Shown here in pieces: positions 62,601-64,000 of a stretch of 64,000 nucleotides of DNA; positions within the stretch are counted from its first letter, which is position 1, and every line of letters starts with the position of its first letter. The position numbers were made by a program, and so were the translations under genes. The stretch is taken from contig OW203745.1 in NCBI GenBank assembly GCA_934045075.1, positions 16,976,748 through 17,040,747 of the forward strand, given 5' to 3'. Below the pieces are notes generated by a model that did not search any database, was not told where the DNA came from, and saw only the letters and a program-made list of their open reading frames with translations. Source of the stretch: Yponomeuta sedellus. Taxonomy: Eukaryota > Arthropoda > Insecta > Lepidoptera > Yponomeutidae.

Positions 62601-62839
62601 GCGAGAGGGCGGCGCTGACTGTCGTGATAGGGGTGGACCTGTCGCTGCCGGCCGTCGTGTGCTCGATGGTCGACAGCGAGGTTGCTTGGCGGGCCGTCCA
62701 GGCCTTCGCTGAGGCAGTCATGACTGCTAAAGAGGAGGCTGAGAGGCAGCGCGAGCGTGACCCCGAGGCACGGCGCGGAAGGCGGGAGCGCAGAAGGCGC
62801 AGAGCGGGTGTCGGTCAGAGGGTGCAAGACCCGGGGTAG
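59681..62839 (+). CDS. C3 ORF2: endonuclease-reverse transcriptase, 1052 aa
   Basis: Follows the ORF1 stop without a gap (TAG|ATG). The endonuclease has LQANLNHCARAQD, AEPYRVP, GDLNAKSPMW and SDHRYIRF. The reverse transcriptase has LDIANAF at 575-581, GVPQGSALGPTLWNIGF and YADD at 664-667. The CCHC module begins at residue 952 (CHHCGHDEDTAHHTLVEC). A basic C-terminal tail (RRGRRERRRRRAG) may bind nucleic acid. All catalytic residues are present and the length is standard for the R1 clade. With the intact ORF1 upstream, this is the best candidate for an active telomere-adding element in the window. Confidence 0.96.
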   Translation: MAACRFLQANLNHCARAQDLLIQSLAQWQIHVAVVAEPYRVPAHSGWAGDDDGTVALVVRTGAGAPPLERLSKGRGWVAGEVDGTLIVAVYFSPNGSLAQFERYLRQLEVLVAGRRPRHVLVAGDLNAKSPMWESSVTNARGREAEDWAVAGGYTALNRGGVHTCVRHEGGSVVDVTFATHSLARRVTGWEVLEEVETLSDHRYIRFDVTALSTAPTDLWHPLPGEPPRWAVKQLDRELLHETAEVEAWVKGSAVSPEDTDVAAEVQWLRGALTRACDVAMPRLRPGAPFRRVHWWSPEIAELRLACVRARRAHARSRRRRRRDPEEEDRLLAAYRESKTALSTAIAAAKDAGFAEMLASLDADPWGRPYRMVRDKLRPFAPPLTRSMRPETVDTVVAGLFPPANGLTPPSMGLLEGTAETEVPEVTAAELGAALQRLRGRRKAPGLDGIPGRALIIALDPLEERFRALLTACLVRGQFPRPWKVGKLVLLRKEGRPADLPSGYRPLVLLDEVGKLFERILVARLVRHMETVGPDLSEAQFGFRHFRSTVDAIRRVKGMAEEALAGRDMLLAVSLDIANAFNTLPWACIEEALRYHGFPEHMRRIIGAYLSEREVRYPARDEWAAKPMSRGVPQGSALGPTLWNIGFDWVLRGALPEGAGVTCYADDTLVTSRGANFSEAAALATASVEEVLQRIRGLGLEVALHKCEALCIHGPRRGPPNGARVTVDGVGIDVGSAMRYLGIVLDSRLTFCEHFRRLAPRLMAACSALGRLLPNVGGPNAACRRLYALVVRSMALYGAPVWEDSLGRANRALLHRPQRAICLRMVHGYRTVSYEAACVLAACLPWEMDARVLTLVYDRVAECRAAGEPPSREEMLRWRMRARRRLLIRWLRALEEPTAGHDTIAAVRPILERWLTRRHGVLSFHLTQLLSGHGCFGRYLWRVAGAEPTPECHHCGHDEDTAHHTLVECPAWAGERAALTVVIGVDLSLPAVVCSMVDSEVAWRAVQAFAEAVMTAKEEAERQRERDPEARRGRRERRRRRAGVGQRVQDPG

Positions 62840-63926
62840 GTCTTGCGCCTGAATGACGAAGTGTCGGTCGGCGCCGTGTCTAGTGTCCCTGACACGGCGG
62901 TCGGCAAGATAGAGGGATGAAAGTGATTTCATGAATGAGGATTAATTTATGGGGCGGCGGGCACCAGCCGCGCCGACCGCGCACGCGAGGAGTGCGTGAG
63001 TAAATGTGATGGATGAACGGTGCAGAGGTCGTGCTGAATCTGGAGTTGTGATCTGGGTAGCATGATCGGCACATAAGACGAGGAGAGGGATGGCGCTCAG
63101 GTCGTGCCTGCTGGCTGGCGCGGAGCGCTCGTCACTGACCTGCGACCCGCGTCTAGTACGGTACGATCAGCGACAGAAGAAGAATGAATGGCTCGTTATA
63201 CATGCCGGACCGCGGGCTGGGCGTTACCACGCGCTTGCTTCGCGGTCCGAATGGTGTGCCGAGCAGATATACCAGGTGATGGATGAGTGGTGCTCGGATC
63301 GTGCTAGATCGACGTGGAGCGGGCGCCACCACACGTGCGACCCACGATCGTAACTGGTGCGACCGTCACATAAGACGAGGAGAGGGATGGCGCTCAGATC
63401 GTGCCTTCTGGCTAGCGCGGAGCGCTCGTCACTGACCTGCGACCTGCGTCTAGTACGGTACGATCAGTGACAGAAGATGAATGAATGGCTCGTTATACAT
63501 GCCAGACCGCGGGCCGGGCGTCACCACGCGCTTGCCCCGCGATCGGAATGGTGTGCCGAGCAGAAATACAAGGTGATGGAAGAGTGGTGCTAGGTACGTG
63601 CTAGATCGACGTGGAGCGGGCGCCACCACACGTGCGACCCACGATCGTAACTGGTGCGACCAGCACAACAAACAAGATATGATGGATGCTATGATAAAGA
63701 GAATGGGGGTAGCGGAGCGCCTATGGCTCCTCCACCGCTACCCTATGCGGAAACGCAAAAGGTGGGGACGGGGTCGCCAGCCGAGTTGCGGAGGTGTCTT
63801 TGCGAATCACGTAGCTCGGTGTGAATGGCGAGAGACGGAACACCGGAGGGGTTTTAGTGGGTGCAAGCCCCACATAACCCGGCGTTTTCCCCGAGACGCC
63901 GGGTATCTGTCAGAGATTTCCCCTCC
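62840..63926 (+). promoter_or_regulatory. C3 3' UTR with 297-bp tandem repeat
   Basis: The repeat units start at 63070 and 63367. The final 80 bases carry TTTTAGTGGGTGCAAGCCCC and the GGCG...CGCC hairpin as in C2. The unusually long UTR is shared by all C copies; C1 and C2t show that only the last ~500 bp is retained in deleted derivatives. Confidence 0.85.
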
Positions 63927-63927
63927 G

Positions 63928-63968
<41 letters not shown>

Positions 63969-63970
<2 letters not shown>

Positions 63971-63995
63971 TTAGGTTAGGTTAGGTTAGGTTAGG
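63969..63995 (+). repeat. (TTAGG)5 telomeric repeat
   Basis: Follows the C3 poly(A). Confidence 0.95.
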
Positions 63996-64000
63996 TTTTT
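63996..64000 (-). mobile_element. Start of another minus-strand element (partial)
   Basis: TTTTT directly after TTAGG at the window edge, the same arrangement that begins N1a, N1c to N1h and the helicase retrocopy. Only five bases are visible, so the identity is inferred from context. Confidence 0.4.

Larger units (their letters stand above)
56984..63968 (+). mobile_element. C3: full-length, apparently intact SART-type telomeric LINE
   Basis: 5' UTR of 171 bp, intact ORF1 and ORF2, a 3' UTR with the 297-bp tandem repeat, and A42 then GGTTAGG. It is the reference copy for the C group and one of two elements here with both ORFs open. Confidence 0.95.

Overview
This is a chromosome end from an insect, most likely a moth or butterfly. 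The evidence is the pentanucleotide (TTAGG)n, many SART/R1-clade non-LTR retrotransposons lying inside it, and several dispersed repeats that I recognise as typical of lepidopteran genomes. The TTAGG strand reads left to right, so the left edge is centromere-proximal and the terminus lies to the right. The species cannot be determined from the sequence.

Bases 1 to about 14,741 are ordinary AT-rich chromosomal DNA. They hold a hAT-type MITE with a perfect 8-bp target duplication, 5S-like and tRNA-like SINE remnants, a fold-back element with long inverted arms, a near-perfect 70-bp palindrome, a decayed LINE and some common lepidopteran repeats. Gene content is thin: a candidate first coding exon of a homeobox-type gene (minus strand, running off the left edge), one well-bounded orphan exon, and a possible promoter plus first exon just before the telomere.

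From 14,742 to the end the DNA is GC-rich and consists almost entirely of retroelements separated by short TTAGG arrays. Two orientations occur. Plus-strand elements end in poly(A) followed by GGTTAGG, the orientation known for SART; minus-strand elements end in poly(A) followed by CCTAA, the orientation known for TRAS. The plus-strand autonomous elements fall into two 5'-UTR groups. Group A has copies A1 (15602-21859), A2 (21879-27045), A3 (48393-54593) and a 5'-truncated A2-like copy (36133-37155). Group C has copies at 32105-34370, 34415-36123, 40196-47209 and 56984-63968. Each full copy carries ORF1 (gag-like, CCHC knuckles) and ORF2 (endonuclease, reverse transcriptase, CCHC), with the ORF1 stop and ORF2 start touching or nearly so. 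A3 and the last C copy look intact; the others carry a frameshift, a premature stop, or internal deletions.

Between them are ten copies of short (0.8-1.1 kb), non-coding, hairpin-packed elements. N1 (minus strand, eight copies, one seen only as its first five bases) and N2 (plus strand, two copies) share a homologous core but have different ends and opposite orientations. N2 carries the 3' tail of the A2 element. I regard this modular hairpin-string retroposon family as the best candidate for an undescribed system here. A second striking item is a retrocopy at 55347-56927 of a gene for a plus-strand RNA-virus-like superfamily 1 helicase, with a poly(A) tail, embedded in the telomeric repeat. 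The first N1 copy carries a 13-bp target duplication that reveals the original junction between chromosome and telomere.
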